Shown: positions 40,701 through 51,060, counted from the stretch's first letter. The stretch: 64,000 nt of DNA from Desmodus rotundus (GCF_022682495.2 NC_071399.1:12009342-12073341), one strand, 5' to 3'. Notes: generated from the sequence alone by a model not told the origin. Translations and numbers: made by a program.

Positions 40701-43700
40701 GATGAGTGGCCCCACAGACACCCAGGCAGTCCTAGGATTGGGTGACTCCCAAATCCCATGTCTCCTTTTTAAAGAGTGTGACTCTTCAGCCTAACTATGC
40801 GAATTATTTCTAACTATGTATAAATTACATGCCCTAAAACATGTAAGAATTTATATGGTAGATAAATAAAAATGAAAGCCCATTACCATTGCATTTTTGG
40901 GAGACAACTGCATTTTCTAGAGAAATAGGAGGTAAAATTCACAAACCGTTAAGTAGCATTATTGCCTTCAGGTCCTGACCACCACTTACCAGCTGTGTGA
41001 CCGTCAGAAGTTATTTAGCCTCTCTCTGCCTCAGATTCCTCATCTGTGAATTGAGAATTATATGGTGCTAATGACTGTCTCATGGGTCCTTGGGAATAAG
41101 TGAGTTAATATTTTAAAATCCTGGGAACAGTGTCTGACCCACAGTAGGTGCCAGGTGAGCACTGCTTGTTTTACGGTCAGGTTACTGTCTGATGGTGAGC
41201 TCCGTGACAAACGCGTGATGGAGGCAAAGACACTATTATTCTTCCTAATACAGATGGAAGCAAAGTGAGATCACAGAGGCCAGGTGGTTCACCCAGGCTC
41301 CCCAAGAAGGTAGTGAAGAGCCAGACCCTTCGATTGCAGCTCTAGAGCCTTCTCTGGCTCATGCCGTTGCCTTTTAATTCATAGAGAGACAAGAACACTG
41401 TAGTAGCTTCACTCTATTTGCACAAATCTCGTGCACAGAGCCATTGTCTAAGTGGTTTCTTTGTTTGCTCTGCTCCGGGCTTTGACAACAAGTTCCAAGT
41501 CAAACAGAACTTGACGCCAGGGATGAGAGCACAACCTCCCTGGAAGGGCCGGAGATGCTTTCCCAAGGCATACATTAAACTCCCCAAGTGCGGGAACGCT
41601 GGGCAAAATCCTGTCTCCAAAATGAATGAATAAATGTTACAAAGCAGGAGAAAGGACTGTGATTCTTCGGCATCAACTGAGGAGTCAATGAACCCTTGTT
41701 CAATAGAGATGACCTGACTATGAACCTCTCTAATTCTATTGCACCATGTTGGAGGAGAAGATGCATTCTTCCGAAGGACCCCTGACTGCTGCTTAGATGG
41801 GGACTACATGTGAACAGTTATTCACATCAAAGCCTCGTAGCTGTTTGGTGTTTGCTCCCCATGGTCAGTAAGAGGTAGCATCCAAGCCACCACACTATCC
41901 ATGTGCTGAACAGCTAGCTCAGGGGTTGCATACACTGACAGCCATGCCTCACTCTCATTTTTCCATTCCTCAAGAAACACCCAAAGGAACATAGAGAGCT
42001 TTCCAAGACCAAAGCTGAGCAGGCAGGAAAGCACTGATGCTTGGGAGATGAAAATGTAAAAAGACGAGAGGCTTTCCTTCCCTACTCCCTCTGACAATCC
42101 CACTCCAAAGTACCCTGCCATTTCTGAAAGCACCGTTTTCTTAAAATAGCCATCTCTAAGAATTAGATACTTGGATTCCAGGGTGAAGACCTTACTTTGA
42201 AACATTTTTCAGAAAATCCATTATAACAGGGTTGATCACGCTTCTTTTTCTTTGTTTTAACTGAGGTAATTTAATAGCAGTGTGTTTGTTGCGGCTGCAC
42301 AACATAATGATTTGACATTTGTACACATACTGGGAAATGATCCCTCTCCTGTTGAAACACGCTTATTTGCTTGGCTCCCAGGACCCAGCAGTGGCCTGGC
42401 TTTTCTCCTCAGTCGCAGACAGCCCTTCCTCATCTCCCTTTCCTGCCTGGTCTGAGTCCCAAGGGCTTTATCCTTGCAACTCCTCTCAATCGCTAAAGAC
42501 ACTCAATCTCTAAGCGGTCTCACGCAGTCCCCTGGGTGTTGGCAGCATTTATATACTGAGAGCTGCCTTGTTCCTGTCCTGACTTTGCCTCTCAATTCCA
42601 GGTCTGAACCGCTTGCTCAGCACTGCCACTTGGAAAGCTGGCCGGCAACTCCAACTGGACATGTCCACACCGACTCTGGATGCCTTCAGAATGCTCCTTC
42701 CCAGAGTGGCTTTATCAGCACGTGGCAACTGGCTTCACCCAGTTTCTCAGGACAGAAACTTCAGACTCACACATGATTATTTGCTTTCTCTCCTAAGCCA
42801 CGTTCAATCCAGCAGCAAATCCTCATGGCTTTGCCTTCAAAATAGACCCTGAACCCAATCTCTTCTCCCTCCATCCACTGTGACCACCCTGGACTAAGCC
42901 ACTAGATCATTGACATTGCCCCACAGGTAGGCTTCCGGCTTCCACCCTAACCCCCTGAACTTTGAAAGCATAAATCAGATCCCGGGCACGCCTCTGCTCA
43001 AGACCCTCTTCGGCTTTCATCTAATTTAGAATAAAGCCCTCAGTCTTCCGGGCCCTACAAGGTTTTGCCACTGCCGGTTTCATACCTCGAGGTCCTTCAG
43101 CCACACTGGCCACCCTGGGGCTGTTGTGCCCTGGGTGCCCGTGGCCTGGTGTCTCTGAGACACCTGCAGCATTTGCTTCCTCTGACTCTCCCCTTCAAAC
43201 CACGCTCTCACTCCGCCTGCAGCCCTCTCCATCCTCTTGACCCGAGGTACGGGGTGAATTGTGTTCCCAATAGGACACATTGATGTCTTAACCCCTGGTA
43301 CTGGTGACTGTGACTCCATGTGGAAATAGGATCTTTGTAGATATAATCAGGTTAAGATCAGCACATTAGGGTGAGCTCTAATGTAACATGCTGGTGTCCT
43401 TACAGGAAGACACACACACACACACACACACACACACGAAAGTGAGCCATGAGAAGAGAGAGACACACAGGGAGGAGACAGCCAGGTGACCGCAGAGGCA
43501 GAGATTGGAGTAATCCAGGTGTAAGCCAAGCATCACTGCCACCAGCAGAAGCTGGCAGAGGCCAGGAGGACACTAGTCAGAGCATCAGAGGTGGCCTGAC
43601 CCCGCTGCCACCTTCGTTTTGGACTTCTGTCTTCCAGAACTGTGCACGAATAAAGTCCTGTTGTCTAAAGCCACCTAGTTTGTGCTACTCTGAGACAGCA

Positions 43701-46670
43701 GCCCTAGGAAACTCATACACCCCGACTAGTGATTCTTCATGCCACTTATCATTCCCGAAATGAATCTTTACTTGTTTATTCTTCGTCTGTCTTCCTCATT
43801 AGATCGTGAGCACCACAGGGTGAAGGCTTTACAACTTTGTGTGGGAAAAGCCACGGTTCCGCGGGACGTCTCTCGGTCCTCCGGCCGGCACACCCCATCT
43901 CTCTCTTTCCTGTCAACTTTTCTTATTTCTGGGTCTAAGGTTCAGAGATTGCTTCGTATGTCAAACACACAGGCCCAAATCCTAAATGCTTCCAAACATC
44001 CTTGATTTGCACTTGTCAACAATGAGAATTTTTTACAATTCTTCTCTCATTATAAGAACTTCAGAACTAATTTTACCCTCTTTTTCCAAGGAATAAATTG
44101 AGGCACAAAAAACGATAGAGTCCAGGTTAGAAAATCATCATCAAAGTTGCCCTCTTTACCAAGACCTGGCTGTATGGCCCTCATATCATAATGAATCTCT
44201 TTGGTCCTCCCAGAAAGATAACTTTTCGCAAGATCGCAAATAAACCCATGTGAGACCGAAGATCAAATTAGTGTTAATCAAGATCAACAAAACAGCTGGA
44301 GCAAATCAATACGTAGGCTGCATCACTTGCTTCTGACATTGGATGAAGTATGTAGATGGTCAAAAGTTGGTAAGTGCCCGTGAAATATGAAATAGCAGCA
44401 CCGATCAGTGAATACAGTGGCACACGCTCCATTCGGATGCTGAAAATCAGGTGCTGCCACCACGGCCACTCTAAGTGGGATCTCGGGCTGTTTAGTAACT
44501 ATTTTCATGCCTCACTTTCATGCTACACGAGTAATATATGCCCTTCCAGCTCCCACTGTTTATGAAGAGAAATAACATTACTTCTAAAAATTTGAAGCAT
44601 TTTAGAATTAAGCCAGGCAAATGCTACTGGGTTAGAATTAGGCCAGGCACACAGAGCCCTACACCCAATACACGCTTGCAGGAAAGCTGTTTTCTATCAG
44701 GAGGCCTCTCCCAGGAGTGATCAGAGAAATGGAAAGGCAGTGGGATACACTGAGTCATGACCTCGTGTCTGCAATTGGCCGTGCACCACATCCCAGCCTG
44801 CCAATCAGAGCCTGGCACTCTCGCTGGCCTGCTCCTGGCCCCAGCCAGCCACACCGCAACTCAAAACAGAAAAAGCATCCCGAATAGGTTTAGGGAAACT
44901 GCTATATAATTTAACGAGGCAGATTTACTTTTCTAATTATGTATTCAGTATTTTAATCACTGTCTGTACTACGTATGTTAAAGTATATACCTTAAAAACA
45001 AAGCCACAGTGCTCTTGTCTCACCTACAATCAATCATTTCTTATAGAACATCTAGTCTGTGTTGAACTTTCTCTGATTGTCTCATAAATGTTCATTGCTG
45101 GTATAAATGACATTTGACTCAAACAGTGCTAACTGATTCAGGCAGTTTGTAACCGTTCCCGCGGTCTGGGCGCACGGTAACGGGAGAAATCCAGAAGGCA
45201 GAGGCTGACCCTGTTCCCTGAGCCTCCGAAAAAGGCATCTGGGCGAACTGTATAATCAAGTGAGTGGGCTATTTGACATTATTTTGTCTGGCCACCTCCT
45301 GCCCTGTTAAAAAAAATGTTGCATTTCCATCACTTTGGCAATCAGGAGCGTTTTAGTATCACATTTTACAACATGAACTCAAGCCAGCTCTGGGCAAAGA
45401 GTACCTGCTGACCACCAACCCCCCACCCCGCCCCCAGTAGAAACACTCCCTACATTTTATTCAGCAAGACTCCAAGCCTAAGGATCCTCATGCTCAGCTT
45501 CAAGTCCTGCAACCACCATGAACTTTGCAATCTAGAAGGTGGTATTTTTTTGGCAAACACTTTTAGTTTCATGGGAAAGAAAGGAACTGGTCAGGACTGA
45601 GTAGTGGATAAAATGTGAGCCAGGTCGAGTTGGCTCCAGTGTGAGGTTGCATAACAGCAAAAGCTGCTTTTCAACCAAAACGAAGCAAAAGTTGTGGCTG
45701 TAGCTGAGGAATTCCAAGGGAGGGTTCAGGATGCCAGGATGCCCCCAGACGCAAAATGTCCTGTACAAATAACACCAATCGAATGAATAATGGAGCCAGC
45801 AGGACAAGTAAACGCTAACAGCGATATGGATGTACACATAGACATAAACAACACATTCAAACACACGTAAAAATAAAGCCTGACCCTTTGGTCGTGATTC
45901 TACAAAACAGGGTGGACCCAGGACAAGCACACTTTGGAAAAAGTAGAGCCACAAGAGTCCCTTAGGCTGTACAAACACGCATTTTCTTGTTTTCCCATCC
46001 ACTCAGTTAAGTATAATTAACAGCTGTGGGGTTCTGATTCCTTTTGAAGTTTAATCCATAGAAGTATCTGGTCTAAGACTTAGGAGGATCTTGCAGGAGT
46101 CAAGCCCTAGGTGGTACAAGAAATAAACCCGGGACTGTGGCTGGGAGGAGGAAGACACTTTGAATTTTGCAAAAGAATCAGCAATCGCCTTGCTCAGGTG
46201 GCAGCCGCCCTCAAAGGCACAGATCCCGGAGTGAACGCGGAGGCTCGGAGGTGGAAGCCGGCCACCGTTCCGCGCCACCTCCCAGACCGACACGTTGACA
46301 CCAGGGGCTGGACCAGGCGCTGGCTGGGGATGCTCCGTTTGCCGCCAAAGGCTTTCTGGGAACGCTGGAGCGTTTCTGCTGGGGAACTAAGAGTCGGGGT
46401 AGCTGCCACCGTCCCAGGGCACCCAGAGGAGGTGGAGAGAGGGAGATAAGGAGACCCTGCTAGGAGGGGGCAGGTGCACACAGGCAGGGAGTGGCGCCAG
46501 CGCGGAGCCTCGAAAGGTCAGGAGTTGGAGGAAGAGCTGGCTGGAGGACAAGTGTTGGGGGATCCCGGCTACAGTCGGGGCACCAACTTGTAACCCCGCA
46601 CTCAGAGGCACTCACCATCCTCTAGCGCTCCGTGCACGAGCAGAAGACCAAGCAGCAGCCAAACCTTCAT
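11239..46670 (-). CDS. PDGFRL: PDGFRL, complete six-exon gene (375 aa)
   Basis: Platelet-derived growth factor receptor-like protein, a secreted or extracellular-matrix protein with two Ig-like domains and no transmembrane or kinase part. It has been discussed as a tumour suppressor on human 8p. Coding exons, in transcript order, are 46670-46616, 37112-36815, 18184-18033, 13944-13651, 12948-12809 and 11427-11239. They total 1128 nt, or 375 residues plus TGA, the human length as I remember it. Residues 1 to about 18 form a signal peptide, and about 22-60 are a Lys/Pro-rich basic stretch. The first Ig fold has C96 and C143 (DTGEFSC), the middle segment C196 and C246, and the last Ig fold C293 and C357 (DAGYYIC). 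N-glycosylation sequons lie at N132 (NST) and N219 (NGT). All splice sites are GT-AG and all phases agree. The ATG has A at -3. The promoter is a CpG island. Identity is essentially certain. Confidence 0.97.
11428..12808 (-). other. PDGFRL: PDGFRL intron 5
   Basis: Intron between exons 5 and 6, bounded by gtaagc and the cag at 11430-11428. The sequence is AT-rich; I see no clear repeat or gene in it. Confidence 0.8.
12809..12948 (-). CDS. PDGFRL: PDGFRL coding exon 5
   Basis: The acceptor is tttaattccag and the donor gtaagc. The exon encodes residues 267-313, [20 protein letters not shown] and onward, with C293 and FRWIYPGQK. This is the first half of the last Ig domain. Confidence 0.96.
13651..13944 (-). 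CDS. PDGFRL: PDGFRL coding exon 4
   Basis: The acceptor is ttcctttgcag and the donor G|gtaagg. The exon encodes residues 169-267: the segment between the two annotated Ig domains, with [21 protein letters not shown]196, [12 protein letters not shown] and VVYC246. The C196-C246 spacing itself looks Ig-like, so this part may be a third, atypical Ig fold. Confidence 0.96.
15393..15424. repeat. 16-bp tandem duplication
   Basis: The unit atcagtacattccatc occurs twice back to back with no mismatch (15393-15408 and 15409-15424). It looks like a recent slippage or repair duplication. Confidence 0.9.
17515..17719 (+). mobile_element. MER5A-like nonautonomous hAT DNA transposon
   Basis: It starts cagtgctgtcca and ends ctattggaca, with agccactagccacaggtgg and an internal ttaatttt / aaatttaaatagccac segment. 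This is the layout of MER5A as I remember it. The element carries no coding capacity. Confidence 0.75.
17728..17935 (+). repeat. MIR element next to PDGFRL exon 3
   Basis: The MIR order is present: tctggagtcagacag, gggttcaaatcc, tatgaccttaaggac, a Pu/Py segment with atgatagtaata, gggttgttgagag, and agagcctggca. It is an ancient tRNA-derived SINE, diverged. Confidence 0.75.
18033..18184 (-). CDS. PDGFRL: PDGFRL coding exon 3
   Basis: The acceptor is tctgttgacag and the donor G|gtaaca. The exon encodes residues 118-169, including [16 protein letters not shown] (a sequon) and [12 protein letters not shown], the closing half of Ig domain 1. It has extra cysteines at 148 and 153. Confidence 0.96.
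18715..19090 (+). mobile_element. LINE-1 3' end fragment
   Basis: A typical L1 end-of-ORF2 phrase (ttatgcttcgtgaaataag, gacagagaaggac) is followed by 3'UTR-like text (tatccagttacgatctgg, cacctggaaattatgtaatg) and an A-rich tail near 19080. The next LINE-1 piece starts directly after this tail. Confidence 0.7.
19095..19910 (+). mobile_element. Internally deleted LINE-1 (5' end joined to 3' end)
   Basis: Positions 19095-19255 resemble an L1 5' region (cttccagtcaagatggaag). From about 19262 the text jumps to the end of ORF2 (cttctgggtattttatcc, gttcactgcagcattg, ccaagatgcgg, gtgtccattgatagat). The 3'UTR (gtacacctcaaactaatac) and an A-rich tail follow. Most of the element between is absent. No intact frame remains. 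Confidence 0.75.
21480..22480 (+). repeat. Purine-rich old interspersed repeat copy (family not named)
   Basis: Wording such as gggagtgatgggtctg, gaccacttgg, gatattggatttgtg and gtggatgtcctgtggg recalls a widespread, old mammalian repeat that I cannot name securely. Similar content recurs near 31.4-33.0 and 35.5-36.0 kb. Confidence 0.4.
24266..24514 (-). mobile_element. VES-type bat SINE with target-site duplication
   Basis: Read on the minus strand, the element starts near 24500 with ggctggtgtggctcaatgg. It continues with gcgccggcctgcaaac, the B-box-like ggttgctggttcaattccc, cagtcagggcacatgcc and ctgggttgtgggcc. A T/C-rich segment and an A-rich tail (about 24271-24300) close it. The flanking direct repeat gaaggaatttt lies at 24266-24276 and 24504-24514. 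The family is tRNA-derived and mobilised by LINE-1, and this head and body are typical of bats. The tRNA-like head is not a working tRNA gene. Confidence 0.88.
28640..28735 (-). mobile_element. Partial bat tRNA-type SINE fragment
   Basis: The antisense text cctgatcagggatcgaacc, cacaacctccgcgtat, ggggatgacc resembles the B-box half of a chiropteran tRNA-SINE. Head and tail are missing. No duplication was found at the flanks. Confidence 0.6.
29650..29930 (+). repeat. L2 LINE relic
   Basis: The C/T-rich, Pro/Leu/Ser-like text with tgctgttccttgttctgg, ctcctgcttactgcc and cacttcctcatgc follows the L2 3' region. It is diverged; the boundaries are approximate. Confidence 0.5.
31706..31757. repeat. 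(GA)n microsatellite
   Basis: About 25 uninterrupted GA units in PDGFRL intron 2. It is likely polymorphic in length. The open frame through it (poly Arg-Glu) is only repeat translation. Confidence 0.97.
35203..35440 (-). mobile_element. Bat tRNA-derived SINE (VES-like) with imperfect target-site duplication
   Basis: On the minus strand: cctggctgggtgggtcagttg, then atgggttcaatccccagtc, then two copies of a 'tgatgtttctctctc' type segment around a GA-rich stretch, and the tail aatcaataaacatatcc. The flanks share gggtccag-gcagg-ttt (35203-35220 and 35425-35440) with small differences. The SINE body is about 35226-35425. This tail is typical of chiropteran SINEs. Confidence 0.82.
36815..37112 (-). 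CDS. PDGFRL: PDGFRL coding exon 2
   Basis: The acceptor is tttgtactag and the donor gtaagc. The exon encodes residues 19-118: TGQHPPKNK, the basic segment [12 protein letters not shown], then the start of Ig domain 1 with [19 protein letters not shown]. It is 298 nt, phase 1 in and phase 2 out. Confidence 0.96.
39520..40378 (+). mobile_element. 5'-truncated LINE-1 (end of ORF2 plus 3'UTR)
   Basis: Characteristic ORF2-end text: atgggcaaaggacctgaata, gatgctcagagtcactaatc, ggagaggatgtagtgac, catctcacactggtcag, ggatggacctggagggcatt. The 3'UTR and an A-rich end at about 40365-40378 follow. The ORF2 remnant is broken by many stops. It looks younger than the 19-kb copies. Confidence 0.88.
40975..41175 (+). 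repeat. MIR element
   Basis: Text in MIR order: cacttaccagctgtgtgacc, tagcctctctctgcctcag, cctcatctgtgaattgag, aagtgagttaat, acagtgtctgacccacag. Confidence 0.75.
42960..43225 (+). repeat. L2 LINE relic
   Basis: Matches the L2 3'-region wording: ctctgctcaagaccctc, ttagaataaagccctc, gccctacaaggttttgcc, cagccacactggcc. The sequence before it (42380-42900) may belong to the same element. Confidence 0.6.
43253..43722 (+). repeat. Old interspersed repeat copy A (same family as 50046-50400)
   Basis: Starts gggtgaattgtgttccc and holds gactccatgtggaaatagg, agatataatcaggttaag and ggtgtccttacagg. It ends cttccagaactgtg, aataaagtcctgttgt and gcagccctaggaaactc. The layout is that of a common mammalian interspersed repeat whose name I cannot give with confidence. 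It contains the CA microsatellite. Confidence 0.65.
43410..43437. repeat. (CA)n microsatellite
   Basis: About 14 CA units inside repeat copy A. Confidence 0.95.
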
Positions 46671-46990
46671 CTTCTGGGCAAAGGGTCGGGGCAAAGGTGC
46701 TGGGAACAGCGGGTCCACGGCGCGCGGACAGCACAGGGCGAGGGCAGGGGCGCGGGCAGGGGCGCAGGGGGTGGCGGCGGGCGAGGGGCGCCGCCTCGGG
46801 GCGGGAGCCGCGGCGGGTCGGGGCGGGCGCCTGGGACGCCACAGCTGGAGGATTCAGTTTCACGAGGAACACAGTTTTGGGGAAAAACTTTTGGGATTTT
46901 TTTTTTTTTTTAATTCTGTGTAATGTGTCCTCTCCTGCCCCCTGGCGGAGCAGCGAAGCGCAGCGCTTTTTCCTGCGAGGGGAGGAAGAG
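46590..46990 (-). promoter_or_regulatory. PDGFRL: CpG-island promoter of PDGFRL
   Basis: The stretch is very rich in G+C and CpG around and upstream of the ATG at 46670, densest from about 46680 to 46850. GC boxes (ggggcggg on the plus strand) lie at 46798-46805 and 46820-46827. No TATA box is seen, so dispersed, Sp1-type initiation is likely. A run of T on the minus-strand upstream side (about 46898-46911) marks the island edge. The exact transcription start is not visible. Confidence 0.8.
46616..46670 (-). CDS. PDGFRL: PDGFRL coding exon 1 (signal peptide)
   Basis: The exon encodes [18 protein letters not shown] plus the first base of a Val codon, then donor G|gtgagt. A short basic start followed by a Leu-rich core is a typical secretion signal. 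The frame is too short for an ordinary ORF search and was found from the donor and the phase of exon 2. Confidence 0.95.
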
Positions 46991-48439
46991 CGAAGGACGA
47001 AATGAGGACGGCCAACTCCTTCCGTTTCTCCAAAAAGGCGTTTTCTCAACTTTACCAACTTCGAGAAGGCCCAGCGCAATTCTGCGGGTACCTTAGAGGG
47101 TCACATTTAACCGTAATTGTTGAAATGTCTCCCGACCAGCTCAGGCAGAGCCCTAATGCTCTGTAGAAAGTGCCCCTATTTCACTCCCAGAAGGTCTATC
47201 ACCCGTGTTCACTGACAAGCCCCTTATCCTCGGTTGCTCTTGAGGTCTGTGCCAAAGAGCAGATCCACGCAGCAGCAGCAGCGCTGCCCTGCCCCCCACA
47301 TCCTGCCCTCTCCTCCCCACCCCCCTTCTTCTGAGTTAAGATCCGAGCTCTGGGCTTCTCAATGTAACATCTTTTTTCTGCCAGGAGGCTCCTCAGTTCT
47401 AGCACGTTCTTCTCTCACCCTTCTGTGTTCATGCTTATCAGGAAGCATGCTGAGGAGGTAATTAAGATGAAAAGAAAGAAGCATTGCAAACCGAAATATA
47501 ATTAAATGCTAAATGGTGCGGTATATGCTATGAATATTGCAGAGGTTCAGAGAGGTGAGTCCAGGTGAGAGGAGTGAGGGGAAACCATCGAAGGGTAGGA
47601 CATGAATTTGGAGACCAGGGGCGAGGTGTCTGGGCGCAGAGGAGTGTATCTTCTCCACTGTTTGGCCATCCACCCGGGAGAGCACGGGTTAAGGAGCAAA
47701 GCAAGAAGTGGCTCAGCAGCTCTCCGTGACCAGATTGGAAGGGCAGATTCACCACGGGAGTCATGTGGGAAATGAGACTGAACCCACAGTCTGGGGCTGT
47801 GGGCGGTGGGGCTGTGGTGGGGTAGAGGACTTAGCCATCCGTGTGCTTCTCTGCAGAGAGCCATCAGAGGTTTCTTGCAGACTCATAAGATCAAAGCAGT
47901 TTGCAGGTACGGGCAGGCCAGTGCATTCCCCCAGGTGGGGAGCAGGGCCTGGCTTCCAGGCTGGTTCATCTAAACATTCCAACTAAAAGCAAGCATGATT
48001 GGAAAGAACAGGAAGGGACTTCTCCCTCAACTCCCATGGGAAGAAGCATATAACAAACTATTGCTTAGCAGCCACTTCATGCCTGATGAATCAAGAATTC
48101 TGTTTTCCATAGCCAGCTCAGGGCCTAGCTTCACCATTCCTAGTTTTGCAAGGGAGAGAACAGTTGCCTGGGAGTATGGAAGTCCAAGGTTCAAGTCCTG
48201 TCTCTGCCACTGACTCTTGACAACTCTCCCAAAACTCACCTGAGCTCCCTAGATGTTTATTATGTGTTCATTATTATGGATATAAAGGTTAAGACATCAT
48301 TCCTACTTTTGAGGAGTGGACACTGGCCTGGAGACAAGCATTTAAACTAGTTACACTCACGTTCTAGGCAGCATTCTGAGCAAGGAACTCCAGGAGCACG
48401 GGAACACGCACAGAAGTGAGTAAATCTGCGTGGGCTGCT

Positions 48440-48720
48440 CCACACTGAGATCCCTTTTCATTCTGACCCCGTGAAGCTGACAGCTGTCACTCTGGGTTGG
48501 AGCCTGGGGTTCATCACTCCTCACAGTCGCCAGGTCCTGCCTGGTCTCTCTGTCCCCTCTTTGACATCATCCCTGGACTCACTGCCTAGGCTCCCGCTGT
48601 TATCTTCCCTGATGGGGATGTGGCTGCAGCCCCCTCACGGGTCTCCCTGTCCCTCCTCCTTGTGCCTCAGCCCACTTTTGCCAGCAATTCGATCTGTCTT
48701 CACGTGAAACTTTAAAATAT
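48440..48720 (+). repeat. L2-like relic
   Basis: C/T-rich text such as gtcctgcctggtctctctg, cctccttgtgcctcagccc and attcgatctgtcttcacg follows the L2 pattern. It is weak and diverged. Confidence 0.4.
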
Positions 48721-49179
48721 CTAACCCAATGTGAACTGTGTAAAGTCTCTGCAGCGAGGCGCAGACTCCAGAGTTCACGGCCCCTGGGTGGAATCTCAAT
48801 CATGCTCGTTCAGTTCCTATTTCTTTTTTACTATTTAGGATGAGCACCTTGTCATGTTGGCCCATTTTTGAAACTTCAGTTCTTTTCATTATTGTCTTAG
48901 AAGAATCTTAATATATTCTGGCTGGTAAGCTCTTGGGAATTACACGTGTGGCAGCCATTTCCTTCCAACCTTGCTCCTGTCTCAGTTTTGCTAGCGATGC
49001 ATTCCTGCAGGCAGTTACACGTGCTTACGTGATTGTGGCTTTTCAATAAATTTCCTTCATGGCTTCCAGGTTTTATACTCCCTTTGGTAGGCCTTCCCTG
49101 CCTCAAAGTATAAAACTATTTTATATTTGCATCTCAGACTTTCATAATTTGGTTGTTCATGTTTAGCCTTTAAATACAT

Positions 49180-49690
49180 CTCTCTCTATATATATGAGTA
49201 CATTTTTTTGGTATCACAAGGTAGAAATCTAATTTTATTGTCCGGTTGGATGGTCACTCTCACACTCTCAGGTGTTAAGGGATTGGTCCTTTTTCCATCT
49301 TTTTGAATTGACTTTTAGTGTGTACTAAATTGCTTATGTGGGTGGGTCTGTTTGTGTGTATTTTGTTGTATTGATCTCTTATCTACCCCTAGAGAAACAC
49401 CTCCCTGCGTTAATTAGTACCGATTTATGGTACGTTTTATGCGTTTGGGTGAGGGTGCCCCCATCATCGTAAATTTTCTTTTCCAAAGTTTGGAATCAGC
49501 TTGTCAATCTCCGTAAAAGCCACACTATGTTTTGATTACGACTTCATTGAATTTGTGTTTCGTTGAAGAGTGGACATATTTACAATATTGAATCTTCCCA
49601 TCTAAGAAAGTTATAATGTTATACATCTTTGCATTTAGTGAAGTCTACATGTATGTTCCCATTGTACTTTATTGTACAATGCTGGTATTA
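49180..49690 (-). mobile_element. LINE-1 ORF2 fragment, antisense
   Basis: The antisense of ORF2 is recognisable in tcattgaatttgtgtttcg, tttacaatattgaatcttcc and gcatttagtgaagtc. It is old, with no open frame. Confidence 0.55.
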
Positions 49691-49695
49691 GGACA

Positions 49696-50019
49696 ACAAT
49701 TTTGGAGTTCTGCATTTCCAAGCCTCTTTTACGTCAAATACACACTAGCTAAATTTAGGCTATGTGAATATGGATGTGGTGTGTGTGTACATATATACAT
49801 GTATGTATAGTTAGATATAGTTATATATTTTTCCCATGTATGTCTTCCTTGTTACTTGTTAGGCTTATTTCTTATTTTGGCTTGCTTGTTTATTTGTTTT
49901 GCTATGAATAACATTTCCCCCATTACACTTGCACATTGGGTAAGTGGTATATAGAAAACAATTTTGGAATTTTACTTCCCAAGCCTCCTCTATATCATGT
50001 ATACCTAGTTAAATTTAGG
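49696..50019. repeat. Diverged direct repeat pair
   Basis: Two copies of about 63 bp (49696-49759 and 49958-50019) share acaattttgga, ccaagcctc and ctag-taaatttagg, with roughly one difference in four to five bases. About 200 bp of AT-rich sequence separates them. Confidence 0.75.
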
Positions 50020-50045
50020 TATCTAAACTCTCCTAGGTCTGTGTT

Positions 50046-50400
50046 ATGGGCTGAATCGCCCCCCCCCCCCAATTTAAATGATGAAGTGCTGACCTCCAGG
50101 ATGTGACCACATTTGGAACCAGTTTCTTTAAAGAGGTGATTAAGTTAAAATGAGGTTATGAGAGTGGGCCCTAATCCAATCTGACTGGTGTCCCTGGAAG
50201 TAAGAAGAGGACACTTGGCCACAGACACAGGCACAGTGGGAAGCTCTTGTGAAGGTTCAGGGAGAAGTTGACCAACTATGAGCCAAGGACAGAAGCCACA
50301 AAAGGCACTAACCCTGCTGACACCTGAATCTTGGGCTTCCAGCTTCCAGAACTGCGAAGATACAGTTCTGCTGCTTGGGCCTTGCAGCCTGCAGGCCGTC
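50046..50400 (+). repeat. Old interspersed repeat copy B (same family as 43253-43722)
   Basis: Shares with copy A the gggctgaat start beside a C run, the gattaagttaa segment, gggccctaatccaatctgac, tggtgtccctggaag and cttccagaactgcgaag. Same orientation as copy A. Confidence 0.65.
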
Positions 50401-50794
50401 ATTACGGCAGCCTTCCAGGACGATTCCAGTCGGTTAGGACGGGAGCAAGGGTTGCAAGAAATGCAGGGGCTTTCCAAGGCGTGAAACGGCCTGGTCTCAA
50501 GGCTTATTATCTTTGAATGAGACAACTTCATGATGTCTCTCTGAATTTGAAAAACAAAACTGCCAACTTGTATTTTTTGTAGGTTCTATTTCATTGTGAA
50601 ACCCCATTTGCTTTGTCTCTAGGGTGAGAAAGAATATTATTATTAGAATCTCTGTTTATGTTGACCTATTCCATTCTTTCTCCAACCATTGCTATAATAT
50701 TGGCCAATTAAAATATGCCTTATCTTACAGGTCAAAGTCAAATATGACTTGAAGCCTGGATTCCAAAGGCATGATTAATGTTTGTATGTTTGTA

Positions 50795-51060
50795 TCTTTT
50801 TTAAATTAAATTTATTGGGGTGACATTGATACATAAAATTATGTAGGTTTCAAGTGTACAATTCTATGATCCATCGTCTGTATATTGCATTGTGTGTTCA
50901 CCACTCTGAACCAAGTCTTCTATCACCATATAATTGACCCCTTGATGCTTTACTACTCCCTCCCATCCCCCTTCCCTCTGGTAATCACCATACTGTTGTC
51001 CATGTAGTTTTTAGATGATGTCTCGGGTTTTTAGATAGATGATTATATTACCTGCGAAAC
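50795..51060 (-). mobile_element. LINE-1 3' end, antisense
   Basis: The text attggggtgacattgatac, ggtttcaagtgtacaattc, tgtatattgcattgtg, tcaccactctgaacc is the reverse complement of a common L1 3' end found in laurasiatherian mammals. Confidence 0.75.

Larger units (their letters stand above)
37113..46615 (-). other. PDGFRL: PDGFRL intron 1 (9.5 kb)
   Basis: Contains a 5'-truncated LINE-1, a MIR, L2 relics, a (CA)n tract and one copy of a repeat that recurs at 50 kb. CpG density rises again near 46.2-46.4 kb beside the promoter island. A minus-strand open frame of 156 codons at 45532-46002 has no recognisable domain. Confidence 0.8.

Noticed and set aside
45532..46002. Minus-strand open frame of 156 codons in PDGFRL intron 1
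   Set aside because: Hydrophobic but with no recognisable motif and no matching splice sites for PDGFRL; an unusual length alone is not enough.
46612..47079. Open frame of 155 codons overlapping the PDGFRL promoter
   Set aside because: Arg/Pro/Ala-rich translation of the CpG island. It runs through exon 1 on the same strand but in another reading frame.
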